Shown: one piece after another, positions 22,467 to 31,391 of the stretch
Numbering within the stretch: the stretch's first letter is position 1
Layout: every line of letters starts with the position of its first letter
Source of the DNA: a bacterium HR15
GTDB lineage: Bacteria > Armatimonadota > Fimbriimonadia > Fimbriimonadales > GBS-DC
Assembly (NCBI GenBank): GCA_002898555.1
Contig: BEHR01000022.1
Span: 1-60,824, forward strand
Direction of reading: 5' to 3'
Length of the DNA: 60,824 bases
Translations under genes and position numbers: made by a program
The notes under the pieces: generated by a model
Told to the model about the DNA's origin: nothing
Seen by the model: only the letters and a program-made list of their open reading frames with translations
The model's database searches: none

Positions 22467-25349
22467 ATGAAGGGCATAGCGACATGGTGGTGGCTGTATG
22501 GTGCGCTGCCCGCGTTATTGATGGGGTTAGTGTTCCAATCGCCCGCGCCTCCCCAACCTCCCGCTCGGGTGCGCCCGGTGGATTTCGCGCGTGAGGTGCT
22601 GCCCATTTTCAAAGCCTCCTGCTTCCCCTGCCACGGACCGACCAAACGCAATGGCGGGCTGCGCTTGAGCAATCGGGAGGATGCCTTCAAAGGCGGTGTC
22701 AGCGGGCCGGTGATTATCCCCGGTAATGCCGAGGCAAGCGTGCTGGTCAAACGCATCAGCGGAGAGGAACTGGGTCCCCGCATGCCCAAGGGCATGACCG
22801 CGCTTGCGCCAGAGCAAATCGAAACGATCAAACGCTGGATTAACGAGGGTGCGCCCTGGCCCGATGGCGCCGAGAACGCCAAGCACTGGGCATTTATCAA
22901 GCCTGTGCGTCCCCCTATTCCGGAAGTGCAAAACAAGCGCTGGGTACGCAACCCTATCGATGCCTTTATCCTGCATCGGTTGGAGCAGGAAGGGTTGCAG
23001 CCCTCGCCTGAGGCGCCCAAAGAGGTGCTGATCCGCCGTGTCTATCTGGACCTGATTGGGCTGCCGCCCAGCCCCGAAGAGGTGGATGCCTTCCTGAAAG
23101 ACAAGCGTCCCGACGCCTATGAGCGACTCGTCGATAAGTTGCTTGCTTCGCCCCACTATGGCGAGCGTCAAGCGCGTATCTGGCTCGACCTTGCCCGCTA
23201 TGCCGACACCGACGGCTACGAGAAAGATCTCCGCCGCTCCATCTGGCGCTATCGCGACTGGGTGATCGATGCCTTCAATCGCGACATGCCCTTTGACCAG
23301 TTCACGATTGAGCAGATTGCGGGCGATCTATTGCCGAACCCGACACTGGAACAGCGCATCGCGACCGGTTTCCATCGCAACACGATGCAGAATCTCGAAG
23401 GGGGCGTGGATCAAGCTGAAGCGCACTTTATGAAGCTTGTCGATCGCGTCGATACCACCGCCACCGTGTGGTTGGGCATCACCTTTGGGTGCACCCGCTG
23501 CCACGACCACAAATATGACCCCTTCACGCAGAAAGATTACTACGCGATGCTGGCATTTTTCAACAACTCCAAAATCTATCCCGTTGGCGACGCGAGCGTT
23601 GGTGAGGAGAAATGGCTGGAGGCGCAAATCCGAGCGCCCACCCCCGAACAGCAACGCCAGCTTGCTGCCTTGGAGAAGCGCATCGAGCGGTTGAAAAAAC
23701 TCTATCCCACACCCCCCGAATGGCATACGCTGATACCCATCGAGGCGACCGCAGCGCATGGCAGCGAACTCAAATCGTTGCCTGACGGCTCCATGCTTGC
23801 GACAGGCAACACGCCTGACCAGGAGGTGTATTCCCTGCAGCTGCGTCTGCCGCCCGGTCGCTACCTTGCCCTGCGTATTGAGGCGATTCCCGACGAGCGA
23901 TTGCCTCAGAAAGGCTCTGGACGCGCAGGGAGCGGCAACTTTATCCTGACAGGCGTTTCTGCCATGTTAGAAGGTCAACCCCTCGCTTTCCGCCGCGCCC
24001 TTGTGGACTTCACGCAGGACGGCTTCAATCCGACCGCACTGCTCCAACGCGACTCGCCCGACCAAGGTTGGGCTATCTACCCACGCGTCGCTGAATCACA
24101 CGAGTTGCTGCTGCTCTTTGACAAACCGCTCCGCCTCCGGCGCGAGGCCATACTGAAACTGACCTTGCGCTGCGAATCGCAACGCTGGAAGCAGCATGTA
24201 TTGGGGCGGTTCCGCATCAGCGCGACCGGTTCCAACGCGCTGCAATGGCGCGAGGCAGAGGAAGACAAACGCCTGTTCGAAGCGCAAATTCCGACCACGC
24301 TGGTCATGGAGGACAATGCGCAAAATGGCGTTCTGAAAGCGCAGATTCGCATTCGGGGTGAGTTCACCAACCCCGGGGAGGAGGTGGAAGCGGGCACGCC
24401 TGCGGTGCTCCATCCTTTCCCGCCCGACTATCCGCGCAACCGTCTGGGACTGGCGAAGTGGCTTGTCTCGCGCGAGAACCCGCTCACCGCCCGGGTGCAG
24501 GTCAACCGGATGTGGGAGGCGATTTTCGGGCGCGGGCTGGTCGAAACAAGCGACAACTTCGGCACGCAGGGCACGTATCCCACCCATCCCGAACTATTGG
24601 ACTGGCTCGCGGTGGAATTTATGGAGCGCGGCTGGCGCATGAAAGCCATCTATCGGTTGATAGTGACCAGTGCGACCTATCGCCAGTCGTCGCGCATGAC
24701 GCCGGAATTGCTGCAACGCGACCCGAAGAACACGCTCTATGCGCGTGGTCCGCGCCATCGCCTCGAAGCGGAGCTGATTCGGGACAACGCGCTCGCCATC
24801 GGCGGGCTGCTCAGCCGCAAGATTGGTGGTCCGAGTGTGTTCCCCTATCAGCCTGAAGGAGTATGGGACATTCCTTATAATGCTGACCGCTGGGTAATGA
24901 GCGAGGGCGAGGATCGCTATCGGCGTGGGATCTACACCTTCTGGCGGCGCTCCGCCCCGTACCCCTCCTTTGTCGCGTTCGATGCCAACTCGCGTGAGGT
25001 CTGCACGGCTAATCGCCCGCGCACGAACACCCCGCTACAGGCGTTGGTGCTGCTCAACGATCCCGTATATATCGAAGCTGCGCAAGGGCTGGCGAAACGC
25101 ATGCTCAAAGCGTCGCGCGGCTCCATCGAAAAGGGCATTCAGTACGGTTTCCGCTGCTGCACCGCTCGTTATCCTCAGCCGCCAGAACTGGCTCGCCTGC
25201 GTACCCTCTATGACCGCATGCGGGAACACTACCGTGCCCACCCAGACGCGGCGCGGAAACTCACAGGGCAAGACGACCCCGCTCTCGCCGCGTGGACAAT
25301 GGTCGCCCATGTGATGCTCAATCTGGACGAAACCATCACCAAAGAATAA
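22467..25349 (+). CDS. Planctomycete-type cytochrome c with DUF1549 and DUF1553 domains
   Basis: The 960-aa exported protein has an N-terminal hydrophobic segment (ATWWWLYGALPALLMGLVF), then a PSCyt1-type c-heme domain (~30-120) with the motif CFPCH. DUF1549 follows (~135-340: NPIDAFILHRLEQEGLQPSP, RVYLDLIGLPPSPEEVDAFL, ARIWLDLARYADTDGYE, GCTRCHDHKYDPF), then a variable middle, and DUF1553 (~645-910: RVQVNRMWEAIFGRGLVET, YRLIVTSATYRQSSRM, RPRTNTPLQALVLLNDP). CTRCH inside DUF1549 is a second heme-like motif of the family. Function is unproven; such proteins are abundant in Planctomycetes and thought to handle complex polysaccharides. The usual DUF1501 partner gene is absent. The start at 22467 lies 9 nt after TATAAT. 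Confidence 0.93.
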   Translation: MKGIATWWWLYGALPALLMGLVFQSPAPPQPPARVRPVDFAREVLPIFKASCFPCHGPTKRNGGLRLSNREDAFKGGVSGPVIIPGNAEASVLVKRISGEELGPRMPKGMTALAPEQIETIKRWINEGAPWPDGAENAKHWAFIKPVRPPIPEVQNKRWVRNPIDAFILHRLEQEGLQPSPEAPKEVLIRRVYLDLIGLPPSPEEVDAFLKDKRPDAYERLVDKLLASPHYGERQARIWLDLARYADTDGYEKDLRRSIWRYRDWVIDAFNRDMPFDQFTIEQIAGDLLPNPTLEQRIATGFHRNTMQNLEGGVDQAEAHFMKLVDRVDTTATVWLGITFGCTRCHDHKYDPFTQKDYYAMLAFFNNSKIYPVGDASVGEEKWLEAQIRAPTPEQQRQLAALEKRIERLKKLYPTPPEWHTLIPIEATAAHGSELKSLPDGSMLATGNTPDQEVYSLQLRLPPGRYLALRIEAIPDERLPQKGSGRAGSGNFILTGVSAMLEGQPLAFRRALVDFTQDGFNPTALLQRDSPDQGWAIYPRVAESHELLLLFDKPLRLRREAILKLTLRCESQRWKQHVLGRFRISATGSNALQWREAEEDKRLFEAQIPTTLVMEDNAQNGVLKAQIRIRGEFTNPGEEVEAGTPAVLHPFPPDYPRNRLGLAKWLVSRENPLTARVQVNRMWEAIFGRGLVETSDNFGTQGTYPTHPELLDWLAVEFMERGWRMKAIYRLIVTSATYRQSSRMTPELLQRDPKNTLYARGPRHRLEAELIRDNALAIGGLLSRKIGGPSVFPYQPEGVWDIPYNADRWVMSEGEDRYRRGIYTFWRRSAPYPSFVAFDANSREVCTANRPRTNTPLQALVLLNDPVYIEAAQGLAKRMLKASRGSIEKGIQYGFRCCTARYPQPPELARLRTLYDRMREHYRAHPDAARKLTGQDDPALAAWTMVAHVMLNLDETITKE

Positions 25350-25354
25350 AAAAT

Positions 25355-26233
25355 TTAAACTATAATTTGCTCCGGAGCCATTGTGGGCGCGTTCAGCGCG
25401 GTTTGTAAAGCGCGGGCGGCATCCGAAGCGAGCACCACCCCAATCAGCTCCGTCTCGCGAATGTCGGTACCGAGTGCCTGCGCCTGACGACGCACATACT
25501 GCACGATGCGATACAGATCGGTACGGTCGGGTTGGGTGATATTCAGTGAGACTTGGGCTGTCTGACGCGCGGGCAGCCAGAAACCCAGCGCACGCACGCC
25601 CTGCAGGTCGGGGTTGGTTGCGCGCTCCTGCCGAATCTGGCGGGCAATCTGGCGAGCAATCGCGGGGTCGGTGGTTTGCAGGTTGATGTTGAACGCGATC
25701 AGCGGATCGCGCACGCCTATCACCGTTGCGCCTGCAGTCGGATGCATTCGTACCCTGCCAAAATCGGGTGGGAACGCCTCGATACCCGCGCTGACCCGCT
25801 TGCGAATAGTCGGTAAATCTTTCGGACGCCCCGCGAAAGCCGAATGCTCATATAGATAGACGGGCACTTGCAGCTGCCGCGCGAAGCGTCGCGCCAAGCG
25901 ATGGGAGAAGGCAACGGCTTGCTCGCGTGAGATATCTCTAAGGATCACCAGCGGCACCACATCCACCGCGCCGATGCGCGGATGAGCGCCCTCATGCACG
26001 CGCAAATCGATCTGTTCGATAGCGACCGCCGCCGCACGCAGTACTGCCCGCCCTACCTGGGTCGGTGTGCCCGAAAATGCCATCACCATCCGATGGTGGT
26101 CATAGTCCCACGATAGGTGGTGCATCGTCACGCCCGCGCTGCACGCAGCATCGGCAATCGCATGGATGGTTGCTTCGTTTCGCCCCTCCGAAAAGTTGGG
26201 CACACAGAGCAAGCGCGGCACGTTCTTTCCCAT
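25355..26233 (-). CDS. ftcD: Glutamate formimidoyltransferase
   Basis: Transfers the formimino (or formyl) group between glutamate and tetrahydrofolate. The 292-aa product has the N-terminal signature LLCVPNFSEGRNEATI, HHRMVMAFSGTPTQV (~46-60) and HEGAHPRIGAVDVVPLVIL (~80-98), where the first His is the family's catalytic residue, and ends near the transferase domain boundary, so no cyclodeaminase domain is fused. No other histidine-degradation gene is nearby, so a one-carbon salvage role is as likely as histidine breakdown. Its start is 9 nt after the end of the HAD gene, so co-transcription is likely. It is convergent with the DUF1549 gene, only 5 nt apart. Confidence 0.9.
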   Translation of the reverse strand: MGKNVPRLLCVPNFSEGRNEATIHAIADAACSAGVTMHHLSWDYDHHRMVMAFSGTPTQVGRAVLRAAAVAIEQIDLRVHEGAHPRIGAVDVVPLVILRDISREQAVAFSHRLARRFARQLQVPVYLYEHSAFAGRPKDLPTIRKRVSAGIEAFPPDFGRVRMHPTAGATVIGVRDPLIAFNINLQTTDPAIARQIARQIRQERATNPDLQGVRALGFWLPARQTAQVSLNITQPDRTDLYRIVQYVRRQAQALGTDIRETELIGVVLASDAARALQTALNAPTMAPEQIIV

Positions 26234-26242
26234 GGCGAATGG

Positions 26243-26959
26243 TTAGAGCAGGAGCGTGCGTAGCTCTTGCAGCGAGCGCAACACGGGCACAGGCGCATTC
26301 GGTTCTGGGACAGGCATGCCCTCTCGGTCAAGCCAGGCTGCCTGCCAGCCCACTCGCAAGGCGCCTTGCACATCATGCTCCCATGAATTGCCCACAAACA
26401 GGATTTGCTTTGGATCAAGGCGCAGCTGCTCTTGTACATGCAGAAAAATGGCCGGGTCGGGCTTCCCAACGCCCAGCTCCCCCTCGATAGCAACCACCTC
26501 AAAATAAGGTTCTAAGCCGAGCAGGCGCAACTCGCGCCGCTGTTCCTGCGCGGGACCATTCGTGATAAGGAACAAGCGATATTGCTCGCGCAAAGCGTTC
26601 AGAACGGGCAGGGTATCCTCAAAGAGCTGGAGCTGGCTCTCGCGCAGCTGGAGGTAGCGTGCGCTGAGCTGCTCCGCCAGGCCATCCGATGGAACATTCA
26701 GCAGGGTCAGCATGCGGCGCATCGTCTCGGTACGGGTCGGCTCACCACTCTGGAGGTAGCGCGAGCGCCACGGCTCCCGCTTAATTTCGTCCATCATCTG
26801 CCAGAACGCCTGCTGATAGGCTTGCTCGATGGTCTCGATGTCCTGTTCCAGCAGGGGTTGCACCAGCTCGGCAAACGCCTGCCGCCGCGCCCGCTGGGCA
26901 ATCGGCATATAGAGGCAAAGCGTATCATCCAGATCGAACCCCACCGCCTGCACACGCAT
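26243..26959 (-). CDS. HAD-superfamily hydrolase
   Basis: A 238-aa cytoplasmic phosphatase-like enzyme. Motif I is GFDLDDTLCLY (nucleophile Asp ~9), motif II is the Thr/Ser in FLITNGPAQEQRR (~127), motif III the Lys in GELGVGKPDPAIF (~160) and motif IV the acid in ILFVGNSWEHDVQGAL (~187). The cap (~18-90) is helical, placing it in subfamily I with YjjG/2-haloacid-type members. The substrate cannot be read from sequence. It precedes ftcD by 9 nt. Confidence 0.88.
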   Translation of the reverse strand: MRVQAVGFDLDDTLCLYMPIAQRARRQAFAELVQPLLEQDIETIEQAYQQAFWQMMDEIKREPWRSRYLQSGEPTRTETMRRMLTLLNVPSDGLAEQLSARYLQLRESQLQLFEDTLPVLNALREQYRLFLITNGPAQEQRRELRLLGLEPYFEVVAIEGELGVGKPDPAIFLHVQEQLRLDPKQILFVGNSWEHDVQGALRVGWQAAWLDREGMPVPEPNAPVPVLRSLQELRTLLL

Positions 26960-27019
26960 CGTTTAAAGAGTGTACCCCCACCGAGGCTGTTCACCAATCT
27001 GGAGGGTGAGTCAAAAAAC

Positions 27020-27078
27020 CCTCACCCCCACCCCCTCTCCCAGTGGGAGAGGGGAGTGCAAGCCTCCCGGCGAGCCGA
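27020..27078. repeat. Composite intergenic repeat, modules B then C
   Basis: CCCTCACCCCCACCCCCTCT and a CCCAGTGGGAGAGGGG palindrome (module B, 27020-27057) are followed directly by AAGCCTCCCGGCGAGCCG (module C). A GAGGCTGTTCACCAATCTGG sequence at 26983, resembling one MITE end, lies just upstream without a matching partner. The composite sits between the HAD and serpin genes. Confidence 0.7.
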
Positions 27079-27092
27079 AAAAGGTCGGAGGG

Positions 27093-28382
27093 TTATGGCG
27101 CAGGCGCCGGCACCACATCCCGCACCACGCCCATAAACAGGATGGCACCTGTCGCGTTATGCCGAATGACAAAGAAGAAGGGGCGATTCGCAATCAGCAC
27201 GAATCGGTTCGGGTTATAAGCAGTGATTTCGAACACCAGACCTGTTGCCGCGGCGGCTTTCGTGCCCTCCTCGTCCACCTCCACGATGGCTTTCTGCAAC
27301 GCTTTGGAGATGAACAGCCTTCCATCGGTTAGGGGGGCGATGCCGCTCAGATCGGCGCGTTGCGGGTCGAACACATCGGTGATACCCATTGCCTGGAGCG
27401 GCGCCTTCAGGGGATAGGTCGCCTCGATGCGGAAGCGTGGCAGCCCCACATCGCCCTCGGTTGGCTTGAACCCTTTGAGCCACTCCTTCCAGCGAGCAGG
27501 TGTCAGCCCCTTCAGGAACTCCTCCAGCGATCGCCCCTCATCGGGCAGAAACAGCACGAAGCTCAGCTCGCCCTCGCCATAGGGCAGTGCCACTGCCTGA
27601 AAGCCGTCGCCCTTCAGATAATCGAACTTGCCCGACTGGTGCATCATCGGCACGCGCTTCGTTTTGCCACCGCCGAGATGGAACTCTTGCTCGTCGGTCG
27701 CCTCCTTATTAAACGGCTGCTGCCACTTGCCCTTGAAGTAGAGCGTGTTGACCACGACGAGGCGGGTGGTGTCTCCGAAATCGTCGGGTTCGAACAGCTT
27801 GATAATCAGCCCTTTGGTGTTCGCTTTCACCCAATCGTTGATGCGTTGCGCCGCGCCTTCCCGATCCTGCATGAAGTCCACCGAATCGACTTCCGCTGCA
27901 TAATATTGCTGGCATGCGTGGAGGAAGCTGGGCATCAGCGAGAAACCCTGCTGTACCCATAGGGCGTTGGCGACCAGCGTCTCCGTTTTGGGGTCGGGCG
28001 AACGCAGCAGGTGCAACAACAGCGCGTTCTCCGCATTGATGGCTTCGATGGGTTGCTCACCGTAGCCGAGCGTGTTTGCCATCTGGCGATAGGTCGCACC
28101 CCGTGCACCGTTCAGCACCATCGTCAGGGCGAGCGAGGCGCTGAGGGGCGAGAAAAAGAGGTTGGGCTGCTCGCGTTGTTTGTCCAGCTCATGTAAGAGC
28201 TGGAACCCAAACTGCAGGGTCGCGTCCACACTGTGCGGGTCAATTTTCACGGTGGTCTCCTTAGGAGCAGATTCCTGCCTGCGCTGAGTGGGCGGTTGGG
28301 TTCCCACACCGCTGGTACCGCATCCGCTCAGCACGAAAACAGTGATCAATCCTACCCAGATAATTTCTGTTCGCTTCGGCAT
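27093..28382 (-). CDS. Serpin-family protease inhibitor, lipoprotein
   Basis: The 429-aa product has a lipoprotein signal (WVGLITVFVLSGCG, Cys ~21), a short disordered linker and a full serpin domain (~55-425): NLFFSPLSASLALTMVLNGA, TLVANALWVQQGF, RLVVVNTLYFKGKWQQPFN, and C-terminal NRPFFFVIRHNATGAILFMG. The hinge EEGTKAAAATG has small residues at P12-P9, which indicates an inhibitory rather than substrate-like serpin. Counting from the hinge Gly as P15 gives P1 near Thr in FEITA, but the loop appears about three residues longer than in antitrypsin, so P1 is uncertain. It would protect the envelope against serine or cysteine proteases. Shine-Dalgarno GGAGGAG lies 4 nt before the ATG. Confidence 0.93.
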   Translation of the reverse strand: MPKRTEIIWVGLITVFVLSGCGTSGVGTQPPTQRRQESAPKETTVKIDPHSVDATLQFGFQLLHELDKQREQPNLFFSPLSASLALTMVLNGARGATYRQMANTLGYGEQPIEAINAENALLLHLLRSPDPKTETLVANALWVQQGFSLMPSFLHACQQYYAAEVDSVDFMQDREGAAQRINDWVKANTKGLIIKLFEPDDFGDTTRLVVVNTLYFKGKWQQPFNKEATDEQEFHLGGGKTKRVPMMHQSGKFDYLKGDGFQAVALPYGEGELSFVLFLPDEGRSLEEFLKGLTPARWKEWLKGFKPTEGDVGLPRFRIEATYPLKAPLQAMGITDVFDPQRADLSGIAPLTDGRLFISKALQKAIVEVDEEGTKAAAATGLVFEITAYNPNRFVLIANRPFFFVIRHNATGAILFMGVVRDVVPAPAP

Positions 28383-28466
28383 GCGCTCCTCCTGTGTTTC
28401 CTCTCGCCATTTTAGACGAGTCGCCCAAGCGATGGCTACATCCCAGTTGGTGTGCGTGTCCTGGCT

Positions 28467-29189
28467 CTATAAAATCCCTTCGGGGGGTAGCACGACAAGC
28501 TCATCAATGCTGGCATCGGGCGGTGTGGCGAGGATTTGCAGCACGATTTGGGCGACCGTTTCGGGGCGGATCATGCGCTCGCGTTCGGGTGCGTTGGGGA
28601 ACTCGTTCCACAGGTCGGTATCCACCGCGCCGGGCAAAACGGCTGAAACGCGAATGCCCCGCTTGCGCACCTCACGGGCGAGGATGCGTGTGAACATCAG
28701 CCCTGCTGCTTTGGCACAGCTATACGCGCTCAAGCCCGTGAAGGGGCGGCTTGCGGCGACGGTCAGCATGTTCACAATCTGTCCGCGCCCTTGCTCCAGC
28801 ATAATCGGCAGCACGAAGCGCGTAGCCAGATATAGCCCTCTCAGATTGCTCTCTATGACCTGCCACCACTCAGCGGGGTCACTCTGCTCAATTAGTCCGG
28901 CGCGCGCGGAGCCAGCGTTATTCACCAGGATATCGATTCGTCCCGTAATTTGTTGTGTGCGCTCCACCAAGGCGCGCATGGTGGCTTCATCCGCCACATC
29001 CGCGACGCAATAAAACGCGCTGCCTCCTTCCAACTCTATCTGACGAGCAGTCTGTTGCAACTGGCTTTCGGTGCGAGCGACCAGCATGACCTGCGCACCT
29101 TGCTGCGCCAGCAGGCGAGCGATCCATGCGCCAATGCCTCGCCCGCCCCCTGTGATCAGCGCGACCTGCCCTGTGAACCGTTTCTCCAT
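28467..29189 (-). CDS. Short-chain dehydrogenase/reductase
   Basis: A 240-aa classical SDR. The NAD(P) loop is VALITGGGRGIGAWIARLLA (~10-29); ILVNNAGSA follows at ~85; the catalytic set is Ser in TVAASR (~137) and Tyr-Lys in YSCAK (~150-154). Arg in the second strand end (VARTESQL) favours NADP. The substrate is unknown; the fold resembles 3-oxoacyl-ACP reductase-like enzymes. The start at 29189 gives the standard short N-terminus; a longer frame reads into the divergent exporter promoter region. Confidence 0.9.
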   Translation of the reverse strand: MEKRFTGQVALITGGGRGIGAWIARLLAQQGAQVMLVARTESQLQQTARQIELEGGSAFYCVADVADEATMRALVERTQQITGRIDILVNNAGSARAGLIEQSDPAEWWQVIESNLRGLYLATRFVLPIMLEQGRGQIVNMLTVAASRPFTGLSAYSCAKAAGLMFTRILAREVRKRGIRVSAVLPGAVDTDLWNEFPNAPERERMIRPETVAQIVLQILATPPDASIDELVVLPPEGIL

Positions 29190-29259
29190 CGCTGATACCG
29201 ATTCGCGCGTCACCACTACACTCCTTCTCGATGGCAGGTATACTGCCGCATGGCAACAG

Positions 29260-30687
29260 ATGGGCAGGAGACGACTGATAGGGATTCTGGTGGTCGTGGT
29301 GGCTGTGCTGGGTTTGTTGATGCTGCTGCGCTCACGCGCTTTGCCACCGGTAGTGGTGGTGGCAGAGGTGCGGCGAGGTGAGCTGTTCGTGCCGTTCAGC
29401 GCCGAGGGCATTATCAAAGGATGGCAAGCAGGCCTCTCGCTACCCATCGCGGCGCAGGTGGTGGATGTGCTGGTGCAGGAGGGTCAGCAGGTGCGTCGAG
29501 GTCAGCCGCTGGTGCGCTTTTGGGATCAGGATATGGCGAGTGCCGTGCGTGTAGCGAGGGCACGCTATGCTCAAGCAGTCGCCGTGATGCGTGAAGCGGA
29601 GCGTGCCTATGCGCAGGCATGTGTGGAAACTCGTGCCCGTATCCAGCGTGCTGAAGCTCTTTTGAAGGAAGCTGAGGCGCATCAGCGACTCATTGAGCGC
29701 GGCGCGCGTGTCGAAGAGATTGAGCAGGCGTCTCAAGAGGTGGAAGCCGCTCGCGCCCAATCCGAGCTGGCTCAACAGAACTGGCAGCGGGCACAGCAGC
29801 TCTACGCACGAGGCGCGATTGCGCGCGTGGAATACGAGCGCGCCAAGCAAGAGTATCAGGTTGCCGAGGCGCGTCGCCGGGCAGCGGAGGCGAATCTACA
29901 AAAGATTCGGCAGGGCGCTCGTCCAGAAGAGCGTGCCGCCGCGCAAGCACGGGTCGAATCGGCTCGTGCTGAACTCGCCCTCGCCCGCAGCATGGAGGGC
30001 AATCTCGCGGTGCTAAAGGAGCGTGTGCAACGCGCCCGCGCCGCCTTGCGGGAAGCAGTGGCTGCCCTGCACCAAGCCCAAAGCATGCTGTCGCTGCGCA
30101 CCCTCGAAGCTCCGCGCGATGCTCGCGTGAACCGTTGTGAGGTGGAACCGGGCGAAAGCGTCGCGCCCGGCGTGCCCGTTCTCGAACTGATCGATACACG
30201 CTCGCTCTGGGGTGAGGCGGAACTCGCCCAGGAGGATGCAGGCAAAGTGCGCATCGGCGACATGGTACGCCTTAGCGCGCCTGCTCTGCCCGGACGCAGC
30301 TGGCAAGGGCAAATCACTGCCATCCTGCCTGCTTTTGAGCGCAAACCCGACTCGATGCTGCGTGTGCGTATACTCCGCATCACTGTCAAGATGATTGAGC
30401 CACCTGCCGAGCTGCGCCCCGGCATGGAGATCACGGTCGAAGGCACAGGGCGATTGGGCACAACTACGCTCCTTGTGCCCAGCGACGCGGTACAGGAAGA
30501 GCCAAACCGCACATGGGTGTGGGTTGTGCAGAACGGTCTCGTGCATCGGCGCGTTATTAAAACAGGCTACTTTACCTACAACTATACCGAGATCATTAGC
30601 GGGCTGCGTGAAGGTGAGCTGGTCGTCGTCATGGGCAAAACAGAACTCTCGGAAGGTCAACGGGTACGCATCCAGCGACAGCGATGA
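29260..30687 (+). CDS. Membrane fusion protein of an ABC exporter (HlyD/MacA-like)
   Basis: A 475-aa periplasmic adaptor with an N-terminal anchor (LIGILVVVVAVLGLLMLL, ~6-23), a split lipoyl/biotinyl domain (GLSLPIAAQVVDVLVQEGQQ and LRTLEAPRDARVNRCEVEPG), a long alpha-helical coiled-coil hairpin (~95-270, Ala/Arg/Glu-rich), and beta-barrel and membrane-proximal domains (LWGEAELAQEDAGKVRIGDM, LRPGMEITVEG, LREGELVVVMG). It bridges the inner-membrane transporter to an outer-membrane channel. The start at 29260 follows TATACT (29239-29244) by 15 nt. It overlaps the ATPase gene by 4 nt. Confidence 0.9.
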   Translation: MGRRRLIGILVVVVAVLGLLMLLRSRALPPVVVVAEVRRGELFVPFSAEGIIKGWQAGLSLPIAAQVVDVLVQEGQQVRRGQPLVRFWDQDMASAVRVARARYAQAVAVMREAERAYAQACVETRARIQRAEALLKEAEAHQRLIERGARVEEIEQASQEVEAARAQSELAQQNWQRAQQLYARGAIARVEYERAKQEYQVAEARRRAAEANLQKIRQGARPEERAAAQARVESARAELALARSMEGNLAVLKERVQRARAALREAVAALHQAQSMLSLRTLEAPRDARVNRCEVEPGESVAPGVPVLELIDTRSLWGEAELAQEDAGKVRIGDMVRLSAPALPGRSWQGQITAILPAFERKPDSMLRVRILRITVKMIEPPAELRPGMEITVEGTGRLGTTTLLVPSDAVQEEPNRTWVWVVQNGLVHRRVIKTGYFTYNYTEIISGLREGELVVVMGKTELSEGQRVRIQRQR

Positions 30688-31391
30688 GTGAACCGCTGAT
30701 ACAGCTAATCGGCGTCAGTAAGGTCTACCAACGCGCGCAGGTCGCGGTACATGCCCTGCGCGAGATCAACTTGCAGATCGCACGCGGTGAGTTTGCGGTC
30801 GTGCTGGGGCCCAGCGGTTGCGGTAAAAGCACCTTGCTCAATCTCATCGGCGGGCTGGATACACCGACTGAAGGGCATGTGATCGTCGATGGGGAGGACA
30901 TCAGCCGCTACAGTGAAGCGCAGATGAGCGCGTACCGCCGACATAAAATCGGCTTCGTGTTCCAGTTTTTCAACTTAGTGCCGACGCTCACGGCACGCGA
31001 GAATATCGAACTGGCAGCCGACTTAGTGCCCAACCCACGCTCCGTGGATGAACTGCTTCGCGCGGTGGGGTTGCTCGAACGCGCCGACCACTTTCCGGGC
31101 GAGCTCAGCGGCGGTGAGCAGCAACGCATCGCGATAGCACGCGCCCTCGTCACACGACCACCTATTCTATTGTGCGATGAGCCAACGGGCGAACTCGATT
31201 CAGCAACGGGCAAACGCATCCTCCGCTTGCTACGCGAACTCAATCAACAGGAAGGGCAGACCATTGTATTGGTCACACACAATACAGTGATTGCAAAGAT
31301 AGCTGACCATGTGATCCACCTGCGTGATGGGCGCGTTGATAGTGAGCGCTACCCGACACAACCTGCGGAGATGGAGGCGCTGCAGTGGTGA
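30684..31391 (+). CDS. ABC transporter ATP-binding protein (MacB/LolD type)
   Basis: The 235-aa nucleotide-binding subunit. Walker A is [14 protein letters not shown] (~40-53), the Q-loop is [15 protein letters not shown] (~91-105), the signature [16 protein letters not shown] (~138-153) and Walker [13 protein letters not shown] (~160-171). The LVTHNTVIA switch region follows. These match the LolD/MacB/FtsE type-VII class that drives substrate across the periplasm mechanically. It sits between the adaptor and the permease with 4-nt overlaps on both sides, forming a tripartite export or lipoprotein-sorting system. Confidence 0.95.
   Translation: MSEPLIQLIGVSKVYQRAQVAVHALREINLQIARGEFAVVLGPSGCGKSTLLNLIGGLDTPTEGHVIVDGEDISRYSEAQMSAYRRHKIGFVFQFFNLVPTLTARENIELAADLVPNPRSVDELLRAVGLLERADHFPGELSGGEQQRIAIARALVTRPPILLCDEPTGELDSATGKRILRLLRELNQQEGQTIVLVTHNTVIAKIADHVIHLRDGRVDSERYPTQPAEMEALQW

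Noticed and set aside
22467-25349. Reading the CFPCH/DUF1549 protein as part of a respiratory chain
   Set aside because: The domain set matches the planctomycete PSCyt/PSD family; no oxidase, reductase or heme-maturation gene is nearby.
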